DNA from: Nelumbo lutea
Lineage: Eukaryota; Streptophyta; Magnoliopsida; Proteales; Nelumbonaceae
Direction: 5' to 3'
NCBI GenBank assembly: GCA_022828595.1
Contig: JAKGHH010000001.1
Span: 143,797,017-143,861,016, forward strand
DNA: 64,000 bases
The number at the start of each line of letters is the position of its first letter. Positions within the stretch are counted from its first letter, which is position 1. Made by a program: the position numbers and the translations under genes. Below are positions 10,850 through 21,502 of the stretch, piece after piece. Below the pieces are notes generated by a model. The model was given only the letters and a program-made list of their open reading frames with translations, was not told the origin of the DNA and did no database searches.

Positions 10850-11136
10850 GACTAAACGAAAGGTGGCGCTCAATTAGGATCAAAATCGACGGTCCGAACT
10901 GCCGCCTAAGGAAACCAACAATTTTTGACAAAACCTAAGCTGGCGATTAAAAACGCTGCCTTTAATGACATTAAGTTGGCGGTCTTGACATACCGCCGCG
11001 TTAATGAAATTTGGACTGCCCCGAACCGGCCACCAAAGGCAGCGGTCTTGATCTAGGTCGGCAGCTACTTAGACGATGGACCTATGACGGCCGCCTTAGA
11101 TCTAAGCCGGCGGTCCAAACTGTTTTTCTTGTAGTG
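10850..11136. mobile_element. CACTA transposon end (right terminus at 11136)
   Basis: The right edge reads CTGTTTTTCTTGTAGTG; its reverse complement CACTACAAGAAAAACAG (11136-11120) is the terminal inverted repeat of plant CACTA (En/Spm) elements. Inside are GC-rich subterminal repeats built on GCCGCC/GGCGGT, for example CTAAGCCGGCGGTCC near 11102-11116 and the palindrome CTTAGATCTAAG near 11096. No left terminus and no transposase were found, so this is a truncated or internally deleted end. The same family occurs at 27380-27881 and 34349. Confidence 0.8.
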
Positions 11137-11785
11137 TCTGTTTAGGCCTAAACTCAATTCCTTGAATGATGACACCAGACTTCCACCAAAGAGAGGAAAC
11201 TCAATTCTTTACACAGCATGAGAATCATCTTTACATGTCCCTAAAGTCACATATCAGTTTGGATTCAAGAAACCCCCTTGGTTGTGTACACATCAAAGAG
11301 ACGAAACTGAAAGTATTCCTGAAACAACAACAGTGCAACATATATAAGAGTATACAAGCTTCCATCATCATTTTCTCATTCCTTGGGCTACATGAAAAGC
11401 ATTTTTTACTTTCCTTGGGCCAAACTTATCAACTGCTAAACTGTATATCTTTTTCTTTCAGATAATATTCAAGGTAAGTTCACTAATTAGGATCCATTTG
11501 TTTGATTCTCTCATTGTTGCTAGTAGTTGCTATCGGTATTATTTGATAGCATTTTGCATCTCTTAGCTTTTTTCGTAGTGGTAGTGATTTAGTTCCCTTG
11601 ACAGTGACACGGTAGTTATTTTCCTATTTGGATAGTACATGCTCTCATTTTGATGCCTTTAGTTGTCTTATCTTTGCTAGTTTCCTATTTTATTTCACTT
11701 AACATATACAACATTCTTTTATTGTTATTTGATTAGAATGGAAATCAAGTCCATTCATTCTTTTATTCAACACCCATTTTGGAAT
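11137..11785. other. no gene recognised
   Basis: Ordinary AT-rich sequence. One 99-codon open stretch (11166-11465) has no family resemblance and no coding signature. Confidence 0.5.
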
Positions 11786-12755
11786 TGATGATGCGCATTT
11801 TGGCAGCTCCTCGGCTGGCAAGTGACTTGAATGCCTGGCTGAATAATTCCTACTTGGAATGTGGCTTGGATGCCTAGTTGAATTGTTCCTACCTGTAAGG
11901 TGGCTCTGACGCCTAAGTGGTGACGAGCTGGAGAGATGGTTTTGTTGCCTAACTGAATGGTGATGAGCTGGAGAGGTGGCTCTGATGCGATCTGCAAGGA
12001 CAATGTCAGAGTGCCTGGGTTGCTTTACTCGGGGTGGGCATTCCGATGCTTAAGTTGGCGAATCAAAGATTTTAAGATAGCTAAATGTGAGAGAGCTGGA
12101 GAGTTGTGAGAACTAAATTGCACATCTACCCCCTAGAGTTGGAGGTAAGGCCTTTATATAGGCATTGTTTAGCGTAAGAATCACACAACATGTTCGGGAT
12201 CTCCGGGAGGGCGTGCCTAATTGCTCCGAAGTCTTCGAAGGTAGTCGTGCACGTAGGCCAATCTTTGCGCCTTACTCGGTTTCTCCCAAAACATTCGGTG
12301 CGAGAGCCGATTTCCGAGAGACCCGAGAGATGGGATGTATGCAGAAATCGAGGGAGAGCACGTCTCGTAGGTCGCCAGGTCGGCACTAGATGTAGGTCGC
12401 CAAGTCGGCAGTGGAGGCAGGTCGCCAGGTCGGCAACAGGGGCAGGTCACCAGGTCGGCAACAGGGGCAGGTCACCAGGTCGGCGCTAGAGGCAGGTCGC
12501 CAGGTTGGCGCTAGAGGCAGGTTGCCAGGTCGGCACTAGGTCAGCGCTAGAGGTAGGTCGCCAGGTCGACACCAGGGGCAGGTTGCCAGGTCGACACTAG
12601 GGGCAGGTTGCTAGGTCGGCGACATTGCCAGGTTGCTAGCTGGGACTCCACGATTTTGTCTAAGGCAAGTTGTCGCCTAGGTGGTTCTGGGTGTCACCTA
12701 GTTCCGAGATGCCATGTGTCATGATGTCAGTGGAGAACCAAATCTGCCCTCATCA
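11786..12755 (-). repeat. 3' LTR (left copy), 970 bp
   Basis: Tips TGATGATG and CTCATCA on the plus strand. It contains the TATA-like box on the minus strand near 12161-12148 and a 25-bp minisatellite in the U3 part. It is the complete copy of the pair. Confidence 0.85.
12368..12650. repeat. 25-bp minisatellite inside LTR U3
   Basis: About 11 imperfect copies of a 25-bp unit with consensus AGGTCGCCAGGTCGGC followed by a variable nine bases such as AACAGGGGC or GCTAGAGGC. One unit is short. The right LTR carries only about five units before it is cut at 14453. The unit makes several long shadow ORFs on both strands that are not genes. Confidence 0.9.
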
Positions 12756-12771
12756 ATTGCCCCCCACTCCC
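12756..12771 (-). other. polypurine tract
   Basis: Read on the minus strand this is GGGAGTGGGGGGCAAT directly before the LTR start TGATGAGG, the expected place for plus-strand DNA priming. It supports the minus orientation. Confidence 0.75.
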
Positions 12772-12959
12772 GAGTTGAGGACAACTCAGCGAAGGGAGTA
12801 GATTTGTGCTTCGTTGTAGGTCCTTAGGCCTGTTACCAACATGTTTTGAGGTCGGCTTATGGGTCCTTGATGCTGAAGGCAGTTTGACTTCCCCTTGTGA
12901 TATGTGCATCGATGTTGGAATTTTAATAGCGGGTCAGTGCCACGGCTGCGTTGTATCAG

Positions 12960-13545
12960 TCCTTTAAGGTGTTGGTCGTCTATTCCTACGATAAGCCACA
13001 AGGAGCTCAACTTACAGGGGCAGCTTTACAAACTACAAGTTGCCAATTCGCATGGGAACCTTGAAAGGCTCAACCCGCAAGGGCGGTTGTAGTCTATTGG
13101 CCATCGACTCCCACAGAAGCCACAAAGGGCTCAACCTATAGGGGCGACCTTGCGAGTAGGACTGACAAGGCTCGTCCAGGCTGATTACGTGTCGCCAGGT
13201 CGGCGGAAGCAGGTCGCCAATTCGGAGGCATGTCTCTAGGTCGCCAAGTTGTCAGAATTTTGACAGTCTAGTTTTGCTCTCAGCACCTCAGCCTACAGAT
13301 ACCTTGTCACCTCGGCAGGACTGACGTGCGAGGGTGGCTCCACCACCTGCTAGCCATCAACTCCCACATAAAGCATGGAGGGCTCGATATGCGGCACAAC
13401 CTCACAATTTGTTGGCTATCAACTCCCACGGAAATCACGGAGGGCTCAACTTGTGGGGTGGCCTCACATTCTATTGGTCGTCACCTCTCGCAGAGAGCAC
13501 ATAGAGCTCGACATATGGGGGTGGCCTCACAATTAGGGAGATTCT
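12960..13545. repeat. degenerate internal tandem repeats of the non-autonomous LTR element
   Basis: A phrase of roughly 60-70 bp recurs in imperfect form: a CTATTGGCCATC-like start, CAACTCCCAC, then GGGCTCAAC and GGGG.GGCCTCAC. Copies are seen near 12970, 13094, 13356, 13416 and 13475. No protein is encoded; the repeated structure may be a packaging or structural RNA signal, which is inference only. Confidence 0.6.
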
Positions 13546-13697
13546 GTCAGGGCAAGACTGCGAGAACTCGTCTGGGCTAATCATTTTGCTTTTGCCCCCC
13601 TAGGGGGTTCTTTCAATCGAGTGCTATTGTTGTTGCTTGAAGATGCTATTATTTGAGGCTCAGAGAATCGGGTGAGAAAATAGGCTTTTGTAGTGTA

Positions 13698-13714
13698 TCC
13701 CATAGACGACGCCA
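13698..13714 (-). other. primer-binding site of the non-autonomous LTR element
   Basis: On the minus strand TGGCGTCGTCTATGGGA follows the LTR end CATCATCA after a two-base spacer. It resembles the TGGCGCCGTCTGTGGGA type seen in many plant LTR elements, with two substitutions. It marks the right LTR as the 5' LTR. Confidence 0.7.
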
Positions 13715-13716
13715 AT

Positions 13717-14453
13717 TGATGATGCGCATTTTGGCAGCTCCCAGGCTGACAGGTGACTCGGATGCTTGGCTGAATAATTCCTACCTGGAATGTGGCTTGG
13801 ATGCTTAGCTGAATGGTTCCTACCTGGAAGGTGGCTCTGATGCCTAACTGAGTGGTGACGAGCTGGAGGGGTGGCTTTGTTGCCTAGTTGAATGGTGATG
13901 AGCTAGAGAGGTGGCTTTGATGCGACCTACAAGGAAATAATGTCAAAGTGACCGGGTTGCTTTACATGGGGTGGGCACTCTAATGCTTAAGTTAGAGAAT
14001 AAGAGATTTTAAGATAGCTAAATGTGAGAGAGCTGGAGAGTTACGAATTGCGCATTTACCCCCTGGAGTTGGATGTAAGGCCTTTATATAGGCCTTGTTT
14101 GGATGAGCATCATGCAATACGTAACACGTTCGGGATCTCCGGGAGGATGTGCCTAACTGCTTCGAAGTCCGTGGAGGTAGTCGTGCACGTAGGCCAATCG
14201 TTGCGCCTTACTCGATTTTCCCAAAACTTTCGATGTGAGAGCTGACTTCCGAGAGACCCGGGAGTGATGGGATGCATGCAGAAATCAATGACGAGCACGT
14301 CTTGTAGGTCGCCAGGTCGCCAAGTTGGCGGTGGAGGCAGGTCGCCAGGTCGGCAACAAGGACATGTCGCTATGTCACTAGGTCGGCACTAGGGGCAGGC
14401 TGCCAAGTCGGCGCTAGAAGCAGGTCGCCAGGTCGACACCAGGGGTAGGTTGC
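13717..14453 (-). repeat. 5' LTR (right copy), truncated at about 14453
   Basis: Aligned with the left LTR from its first base, with many substitutions and small indels. The copy ends inside the 25-bp minisatellite and joins unrelated AT-rich sequence (CACATCATTTATATCC). About 230 bp of U3 are missing. Confidence 0.82.
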
Positions 14454-15440
14454 ACATCATTTATATCCATATTCAGGTATTGTAATCATGTAGTTAAAGT
14501 CATATGAGTTCTCAGCCCCACCATTTTAATTATTCGCTTCATAGTTTTGGTCATTACACCATTTATCAATTATCACTTAGTTGCATATTTTAATTTCTTC
14601 TTATCTCTTAATGTGTCAGCCTTCATCGATGTCAGATGCATCTTACTTCCCAAGGGAACATCATTTGATAGGAATAGGTATCACGGTTTAGTATCCCCTA
14701 GAACACCTAAGTCATTTTGATTGTAATAAAGTTGTTGACATGTAATACTAGCTTAGTCTTCACATTAACCAACCCCATGCATGTTTTGTATCATCATATC
14801 AGAATAGTTTCACCTTTAGTGTATCAAGAACAAGCATCATGCATTATAGGAAAATAGTGTATGCATCGAGCAATACAAGATTTTTTTATCCCCCAAAAAA
14901 CCTAAAGCACACATTTACATATTCGTCTAGGGTTCATTAATTATAATTCTTCGCATTCCCTTCTTTGTTTTATCATAGATCTTTGCTATGCTCATTTAAT
15001 TCATTGGAACTCCATACTTCACTTATATTTTTTTTAGTTGTTTAAATATTTCCACTTTATTTTTTTTAGCAAAAAGATTTCTTTCTTGTTGATTTAGAAA
15101 GTTATTATTCATTCCTCTCTTGTAATTTAGTGGGTAGTACTTTTAGTTTCTTCCTAAGCCAAAAAAAAAAAAGAATCATCCTTGGATATTAGTGTAGTAT
15201 AAGACAGTTTAATTGGGTGCGTGTGGGGTGGCTAACACCTTTCTACACCGTATTTTGGTCTTTGAACCCTAAGAATCTCTATTCCAATTAGGCCACTTCC
15301 ACATCGCATACAACTTCTATTTGATGATGCGTTGTTGCTTCCTAGAATTCGTTGTAAATAGGTTTTGGGGCAGGATATTTATTTTTATTGTGAGCTTTTT
15401 GCTTTGTTTTAGGTTTGAGGCAAGGCGGGCTATGTCCTCC
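14454..15440. other. no gene recognised; AT-rich
   Basis: No coding region. Around 15205-15300 the phrase GGGTGCGTGTGGGGTGGCTA with following text has a repetitive-element feel, but no ends or partner were found. Confidence 0.45.
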
Positions 15441-15449
15441 TCAGGATAT

Positions 15450-16600
15450 GTTGTTTTTATTGCCATCTTAATAAAATCTTAAGGTGGCCCCCTCCACTTG
15501 GAGTAAAGTTTGGGGTTAAATAAACAGAAAAGTTTTGCCCTTTGAATACAAGGGAAATAGGATTGAGTATCATGAATTGCTTTTTAATTGGCCTAGAAAC
15601 ATTTTTTATGCAAATAATGGCTCTAGTAGGTGCCTTGTCCACAGATGAAGAGTAGTCACCCATATATTAGGTTAGAAAACTTAGTTTTTGATAATAAAAA
15701 AAAAGTTACCACTTAGATATAATAGAAAATGGTTAAGTACCTATATATTCCTTTCAAATTAAGAGCTTAAGGTCATTGACAAACACATCAGCCAAGGATG
15801 GACAATGATCATCCATATATTGTAATGTAAAATTTTTCTTAGTTTTCAAAAACAAAAACAAAAACAAAATTACACCCTAAATACAATAGAAAAATGGTCA
15901 GGTACCCGTGTATTGCTTTTAAGTTGGCTTAATTTTCTTTAGTGTATATATGGGCCCAAATAGGCACCTCAACCAATGATGAAGGTGATCATCACCTATA
16001 TTTTGTGTGGTAAATTTTTCCTTGGTTTTCAAAACCCAAGAGTAACTTTACCCTTAAATACAATAGAGAAATGGTTGAGTGCCAATATATATTGTTAATA
16101 TGGCTTAAAAATCCTTTTTAGCCTTGATAAGCAAATTTGTCCAAAAATTGATAGTGGTCACCCATGTATTGTAATATTGTGTTGGAAAAAAAATTCTTAG
16201 TTTTCAAAAACCAAGAAAAAATTGACACACTAAATACAATAGAAAAAAAAGATCAAGCACCTACAAATTGCTATTAAATTGGCCTAATTTTTTTTTTAAA
16301 ACAAATACCTCAATAGTCACCTTGACCAAAATGAAGGTGGTCACCCATATCTTGTGGTAGAAAAGTTTTCATAATCATCATGAACTCAAAAAAAATTTAC
16401 CTTAAATTCAATAGAAAAATGGTTGAGTACCCATGTATTGTTTTCAAACTGGCCTAAACATTTTTTTTTAAATAGAACCACCATATTTTCTATTGGATTT
16501 TTTTCTTCATTTTCAAAACCAAAAAAAGCTTTACCCCCTTTAAATAGGATAGAAAAAGGTTTGACCATTTGGATAAGGGCCCTTGTTTACTATGGCATTT
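15450..16600 (+). repeat. decayed satellite-like tandem array, unit about 170 bp
   Basis: At least seven diverged units can be aligned by a marker phrase close to CTAAATACAATAGAAAAATG, at 15542, 15713, 15877, 16054, 16230, 16402 and 16539; the spacings are 171, 164, 177, 176, 172 and 137. Each unit also carries a GAGTACCCATGTATTG-like phrase, AATTGGCCTAA, a T-run, a GGTGGTCACCCATAT-like phrase and TTTTCAAAAACCAA. Divergence is high and both edges fade, so the array is old and no longer homogenised. No coding capacity. Confidence 0.85.
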
Positions 16601-17561
16601 TCTTTTTTTCTGACAAAAGAAGTCAAAATATACCTCGGATAGGCACATTAAATAACAAATAACAAAAACTATAAGGAAACATTAATAGCAACATTAGCTA
16701 GGAATGGAAACAAACTAAAAATGTAATCATAAACATCAAACAATAGCCAATCTACTTAGGAGAGATGAAAATCTGTATGGTTCACTTTCCCTAAAGATGG
16801 TAACAAAGATGACAATAAAACAAAAGAAAGAATATGATATAAGGCATCAATGGGAAAAAATATAAGAATCTATTCTCATATATACTCTATACTTACCTTA
16901 TCAATGAAAAAGAGTATCGTCTCTGGTTAGGGCTTGAGAACTGGTTGACCACAATGGAGAAGCAAGGAGTGAGAAACCAATCATCTAAATTCAGTAGCAA
17001 GAGAAAGAGAGAGGAACTAATTGCCCAAACGCAAGGAAAACATAGAAAATGAAAGAATCGAGGTTGGTGAATAAAACATTTCTTTGATGAGTTGATAGAA
17101 GAGAACAAGATACCTGATAGAGAGAGAGAGAGAACGTTTTGAATGAGAAGGGTAACTTTGTCCTAAAATATATGAAGACAATTGGTATCCCATACCGTAG
17201 AGAGGCCTCGTATGTCAATGCTCTTAGGTGATATTTTTCGGCAAAAGTTAACTTAAAATTGTAATTCTTTCAAAATTGTTATTTTTATTGCAGTTCAGAT
17301 CTACGCCCCACAACAACGTCCCACAGCACATCCTCATTGTGTATTGGGAACATCTCCTGATGATGACATCATCAATTTTAGTACTATCATTTGGAGGTGT
17401 TTCCAATACATGCGGGATGTACTATAGGACTCGTGTGATGCCCCCTTGTGAATTCTTTTTATTGGTATTAGAGGCAAAAAGTTGCCTTTATGCTTGAATC
17501 CCTAAATTTGGGGTTATAGGGAATATGATTCCCACCCTGTTGCCATTACTACTAGAGTCAT
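16601..17561. other. no gene recognised
   Basis: AT-rich. A short (GA)n run lies at about 17118-17133. The short ORFs here have no family resemblance. Confidence 0.5.
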
Positions 17562-17940
17562 CAGTCATGTCTTCACATGCAATATACGTGGTCCAACCTG
17601 GGATCAGCTTGTCAAATTGTCAATGCAAATCAATTTCCAAACTTTTTTATTGGGGAATGACGGTTCAGCCCAGAGCCAGAAATTTTTAGGTTCAAAATAC
17701 GGTTGAGATAGTACAAGTTGGAAATTGATGCTATTCACGAGCAGACATTGATGCATAAATTGAAGGTATTTGAAATTATGAATCTTTATAGATTTGCAGT
17801 GGAATTTGGAAATATACATTGAGTGTCCGTAATTTTCCATTTTTTATTTATCATCAGTCATGCAATACGTGGTACAACCCGGAACCAGCTTGCCAAATTG
17901 CCAACGCAAATCAAGTCGTACGTCCCAAGTTTTTTCTTTT
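17562..17940. repeat. direct duplication of about 80 bp, offset about 280 bp
   Basis: GTCATG...CAATATACGTGGTCCAACCT at about 17566-17606 recurs as GTCATGCAATACGTGGTACA at about 17858-17877, both followed by CAGCTTG.CAAATTG.CAA.GC. Identity is about 85 percent by eye. No coding region is seen in either copy. Confidence 0.7.
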
Positions 17941-18059
17941 TTTTTTATTATTTTTTATTGTCCTGAAGCCCTTTGGCCAAGTCCCAAGACAAAAAATACC
18001 GATTGTTTCATTTGGATAGTATAATAATACTTAATAATAGTTTGGCATTAGTAATCCCT

Positions 18060-18520
18060 CCGTCCACGGCATCACATCATGCAGGCACATGCTAAGACAT
18101 GCATGTGTGAGCGAGGAGTGCCTTTTCTATTTTTTTTCCTCCGTGTTGAAGAGTTCTTGATCATCTTAAAATCCATTCTTAAATCGCACTTGTTCGTGTA
18201 AAGAGTCAAGCAATCAACTGGAAGAGTATTAATTTTAGAAAAAGAATCTGCTCTATTTTAGAGTTCACTGGGGCTTTGATATAGATTACCTAACCGATTT
18301 TATTAAGTTTACTTGCTTTCCTTCTCCATGTGGGTTAGCATCTGTTACAACATCCCGTGTTAATTAAATCCTTATTTATTTGACATGTTAGTTTTCATGG
18401 ATGGATTACCTAATCAATGTATTTTGTATTTTTCCCTTTTTTTTCTTCATTTTGATGGATGAATAATTATTTTTAAATTCCTTCTCTAAATCCCCATTTT
18501 CTTATAGCAGTGTGTAAAGA
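18060..18520 (+). repeat. orphan copy of the CNL cluster 5' flank
   Basis: The stretch from GGCATCACATCATGCAGGCA through TTACTTGCTTTCCTTCTCC and GTTACAACATCCCGTGTTAA to CCTTCTCTAAATCCCCA aligns, with gaps, to 28120-28555 upstream of the first CNL pseudogene, and in part to 45500-45620 upstream of the 45.8-kb relic. No CNL coding sequence follows here; the similarity stops near 18500, where inverted-repeat elements are inserted. It is best read as the left-over promoter flank of a lost gene copy. Confidence 0.7.
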
Positions 18521-18550
18521 ATCAGCCCATATATGAAAATTAAAAAAAAG

Positions 18551-19560
18551 TCATTGACTAAAATATCCCTTATAGTTTCACAGATTTACTAAAACTTACA
18601 TTATAGTTTATGTTTTACTAAAATTCTCCTTATAGTTTGCAACTAGACTTGTTCATGGGCTGGGTCGGGCTTTTACTCATCATTAATGGAAATATGCTAG
18701 GCCTGAGCCCGACCCACGGACCTATAACTTGGGCTCGAGCTCGGCCCTGATAAAAAGCCTGAAGCCTGACCTAATAAAAAAAATTATTATTTTCCCTATT
18801 CAAATTAGAATAAAAAATTCAGATGTTTTTTTTTTCCTATTTAAATGAACAATGGGCCTACAAGATGGTTTTTTTTTTCCCTTTCTATTACGTTTTAAAC
18901 CACAGTTTTACATACTTAAATTAAAAAAATTTATTCAATTGGACATAATCACATAACCCATTTTAAGTCTAATTTTAGGTCGGGCTGGGCCATTTTGACA
19001 AAACTCGAGCCTGACTTGAATTTATTGCCGGCCGGGCTTTTTGGCTTGTGTTTAAGCCCGCGGGCCTATAAACATGTTCAAGCTTGTCCGGGGCTGGCCG
19101 GGCGGGTCCATCGGGCCACCCGGCCCATGAACAGGTCTATTTGCAACCAGTTGAGTGAAAAATGTTCAAGGGCATGGGCTTATGCTATTTTATTCCAAAA
19201 TTGCCCCTAACACATCACATTGAGCTTTTAAAATAAATCATTGTTAGATTTGCAGATCTACCACATGATGTTTGATTTAGTAGGATGAAATTAAGAAAAC
19301 AATGCATACCAGATTTAATAAGAATGAAACTTTCCATGTTTTACTAGGAACAAGAGTGACATTTCCATTTATATTTTCTGCAGATTATATTGGCTCAAAT
19401 AGATTCTAAGGTCAAAACTGTCATTTTGCACTTCAACCTAATAGAAAGTCGATGAAGTAAATCAGTTTCAAAATATAGGAGATGTTTTAGTAAAAACAAA
19501 CTATAGAGTAGGTTTTAGTAAATCCATAAAACTAAAAGGGGTGTTTTAGTAAATGATCCA
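18551..19560. mobile_element. inverted-repeat element (about 90-bp TIRs) carrying a nested hAT MITE
   Basis: The left arm (about 18551-18638) and the reverse complement of the right arm (about 19470-19560) align along their length: ATTTACTAAAAC, a TATAGTTT phrase and TTTTACTAAAA occur in the same order in both. The arms are about 85-90 bp with perhaps 75-80 percent identity. The element is about 510 bp once the nested 496-bp insertion plus its duplication is removed. No coding capacity. The superfamily is not clear (Mutator-like is possible); target duplication at the outer ends was not found. Confidence 0.75.
18644..19139. mobile_element. hAT-type MITE, family A copy 1, perfect 8-bp target duplication
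   Basis: The ends are TAGACTTGTTCATGGGCTGG and, at the right, the complement of TAGACCTGTTCATGGGCCGG, an imperfect terminal inverted repeat of over 20 bp. It is flanked by TTTGCAAC at 18636-18643 and 19140-19147, an exact 8-bp duplication, which is the hAT signature. Subterminal GC-rich phrases of the GGGCCCGAGCCC kind alternate with AT-rich core sequence. No transposase is encoded. Copy 2 is at 46019-46528. Confidence 0.92.
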
Positions 19561-21059
19561 ATTAAAAATCGTGAATTGGTCCACTAACCAATTCAGTCAA
19601 GCTCTAAAAACTGGAGGGGTGATACAAACCAGCCAAGTGGCCAATCCAACCATGGAACCAATGAATTGGTCCCAGTTTCACAAAACACATCCAGTTTTTA
19701 TTCATATGAATTCCAATGTATATAAAGACTTTTAGTGGCCATAACTTTGCATTGGGTTGCTGGATTATTTTTCATTTGATTTTGAGTAACCTTTCATGAT
19801 CTACGTATTGACTGGTTCGAGCCAATTGGTAGAACGTTGATCCACGATCTAGAGGTAAAAATGATCCAGCCTCTAGGTTGACTCTCTAATTGGTTATAAG
19901 ACTTGGATCGGAGTAGATAGTTAACCAATGATCTGATGACCCAATTACCTTTCCGACCGAGTCCTAGCCAAATAATAGTTTTGACAATTTGAACAAGCTA
20001 ACCATCTAATTAGCTAGTAAAATTGTGACATAGTGAATATTCCAGTTTTATGTTCGATTTTAGTCTGATGTGTTGTTCTTTTGGGTTTGGGATGGGTTTA
20101 GGTTTTAACCCTAGGGTACCCGATACCCGAATATCCAATTCTATCTATCTATCTATCTATCTAAACATATTGCATCCTGTAGCACAAGCGTAGCATACTA
20201 TTTCTTTTTATGAGGGATCGCATTTTACTTATGTGATGTAAAATCGGGTGCAAGGTTCAAAGTATTGAAAAATGCAAAAAACATTAAAATGTATTTGGAT
20301 TTTGCACATTCTTTCGATATGTATAGATACAATGGAAAATTTAAGATACACATGAATACACCATAAAAATTCAAATATATATTAAAAATGGGATGTATAA
20401 ACTATTAGAATGTCCCAAGAAAACATTGATATGCGCATAGCTTAACAAACTTATACTATAAATCTTATTAATAATCTCATTGTCTTATAAAAGGCTACAA
20501 AATTTAAAATAAGCAAAGTTTAGTAAATGACGGTGCTATGTGTAGTAGAAATTACATTCTTCTAAGAAATTAGTCATCTAAAAAAAGTCTCTTGAGATTA
20601 TAGAGGCAAAAGCATTCAAAGCTGATTTGATCATGGGATTTATAGCTTAAGATCAAGGTATTTGCAAATGAATAATCTTTTGTACCTAAATACGCATGGT
20701 TATAATATGATTGCTTTTTCAATGCTAGTTTAACAAGATATCATAAAGTGGCTTAGTGTTTAAAGTATTTATGTTTCAGGTAAGCAACCTAGTTTCTTTT
20801 TTTTTTTGAAGCCTAACGAGGCAAAATCTATTAACTACTCAAAGAGATGTCATTACAAATATAACTATTTTATTCATGCACGGCACCATTCGCCTCCCTA
20901 AGCATAAAGTAAACTAAGCTGAGAGGAAACCAACACATATAAGCCCTTCAACCTTCAAGTCATATTAATTCTCAACCTTTTCCTCTCAGGGTTAATAGGA
21001 ATGGGGTTAGTAGGAAATCCGGAAGGCTACCTTTTCCTCTGTCTCACTGTCTGCTAAAA
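19561..21059. other. no gene; diverged repeat debris and a (CTAT)n microsatellite
   Basis: A (CTAT)6 run lies at 20141-20164. The stretch 19560-20000 is rich in phrases such as GGATCGGAGTAG and GATGACCCAATTACC that resemble 28570-28790 and 54590-54860, probably old copies of one dispersed repeat. No coding sequence recognised. Confidence 0.5.
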
Positions 21060-21420
21060 GCCTAAAACTCGATATGAATTTTCATGGTTGCTTCTCTGCT
21101 CAATCCCCCAAACCCTAAACGTCACCGCCTATTACTTTAAACCCCATAGATTTTGCACTTTGTTCTCCGGCGCTTCAAGAACACAATTTAGATTCTGGCC
21201 GAGGTGATCCCATTCTCCGACCTCAACAGTGCCATTATTTGTTCGTCTTAACATCTAGGTCGTCTCTTACCTCAACATCCTAGTTTTGCGCTTTATTCTC
21301 CGGCCTCGAGATACCGGCGAACACAGCCTCAAAAAAGCACTGTTCGGCAACCTCAAGATCCAGGCGAAGAAATCTTATTTTACCGGTGAGTTGTTATGCG
21401 ACCTCAAGATATACTTTGTA
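21060..21420 (+). other. possible non-coding first exon with splice donor
   Basis: This stretch is richer in C and G than its surroundings (CTCCGGC, CCTCGAGATACCGGCG) and ends at ACCG|GTGAGTTG (donor at 21386), with three similar phrases of the CCTCAAGAT and TTCTCCGGC kind. It looks like a plant 5'-UTR exon. No long ORF, downstream acceptor or recognised gene follows before the duplication at 21503 and the MITE at 21822. Confidence 0.35.
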
Positions 21421-21502
21421 AGCATATTGACATCCATGCCATAGTCATATACTGGTCTTTACTAGAGTTTTAAGGATATTAGCAAAAATGGTCATGGAAG
21501 CA

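Larger units (their letters stand above)
11786..14453 (-). mobile_element. non-autonomous LTR retrotransposon (TRIM/LARD-like), one LTR truncated
   Basis: Two direct repeats begin identically with TGATGATGCGCATTTTGGCA at 11786 and 13717. The left copy ends CTCATCA at 12755, giving matching inverted tips TGATGA/TCATCA and a 970-bp LTR. The internal part (12756-13716, 961 bp) has no coding capacity. Next to the left LTR a pyrimidine run reads on the minus strand as a polypurine tract; next to the right LTR is a primer-binding site, so the element is on the minus strand. The right LTR breaks off at about 14453, before the end of its minisatellite, and no target duplication can be tested. The LTRs share a TATA-like CCTATATAAAGGCC on the minus strand (about 12161-12148 and 14096-14083). 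It must have used proteins supplied by another, probably Gypsy-class, element. Confidence 0.85.

Noticed and set aside
11166..11465. 99-codon open frame as a gene
   Set aside because: No family resemblance and no promoter or splice signals; likely chance between two transposons.
12126..12489. Overlapping long open frames on both strands
   Set aside because: They come from the 25-bp minisatellite and its GC-rich surroundings in an LTR; no domain and repeated composition.
12368..12650. CRISPR-like regular repeats
   Set aside because: Head-to-tail repeats without unique spacers inside a plant LTR; a minisatellite.
15450..16600. Regular spacing suggesting a CRISPR or a repeat-protein gene
   Set aside because: Unit about 170 bp, wholly repeated without spacers and with stops in all frames; satellite-like.
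17357..17376. TGATGATGACATCATCA palindrome as an operator
   Set aside because: Isolated, no repeat or promoter context; expected by chance in a window this long.
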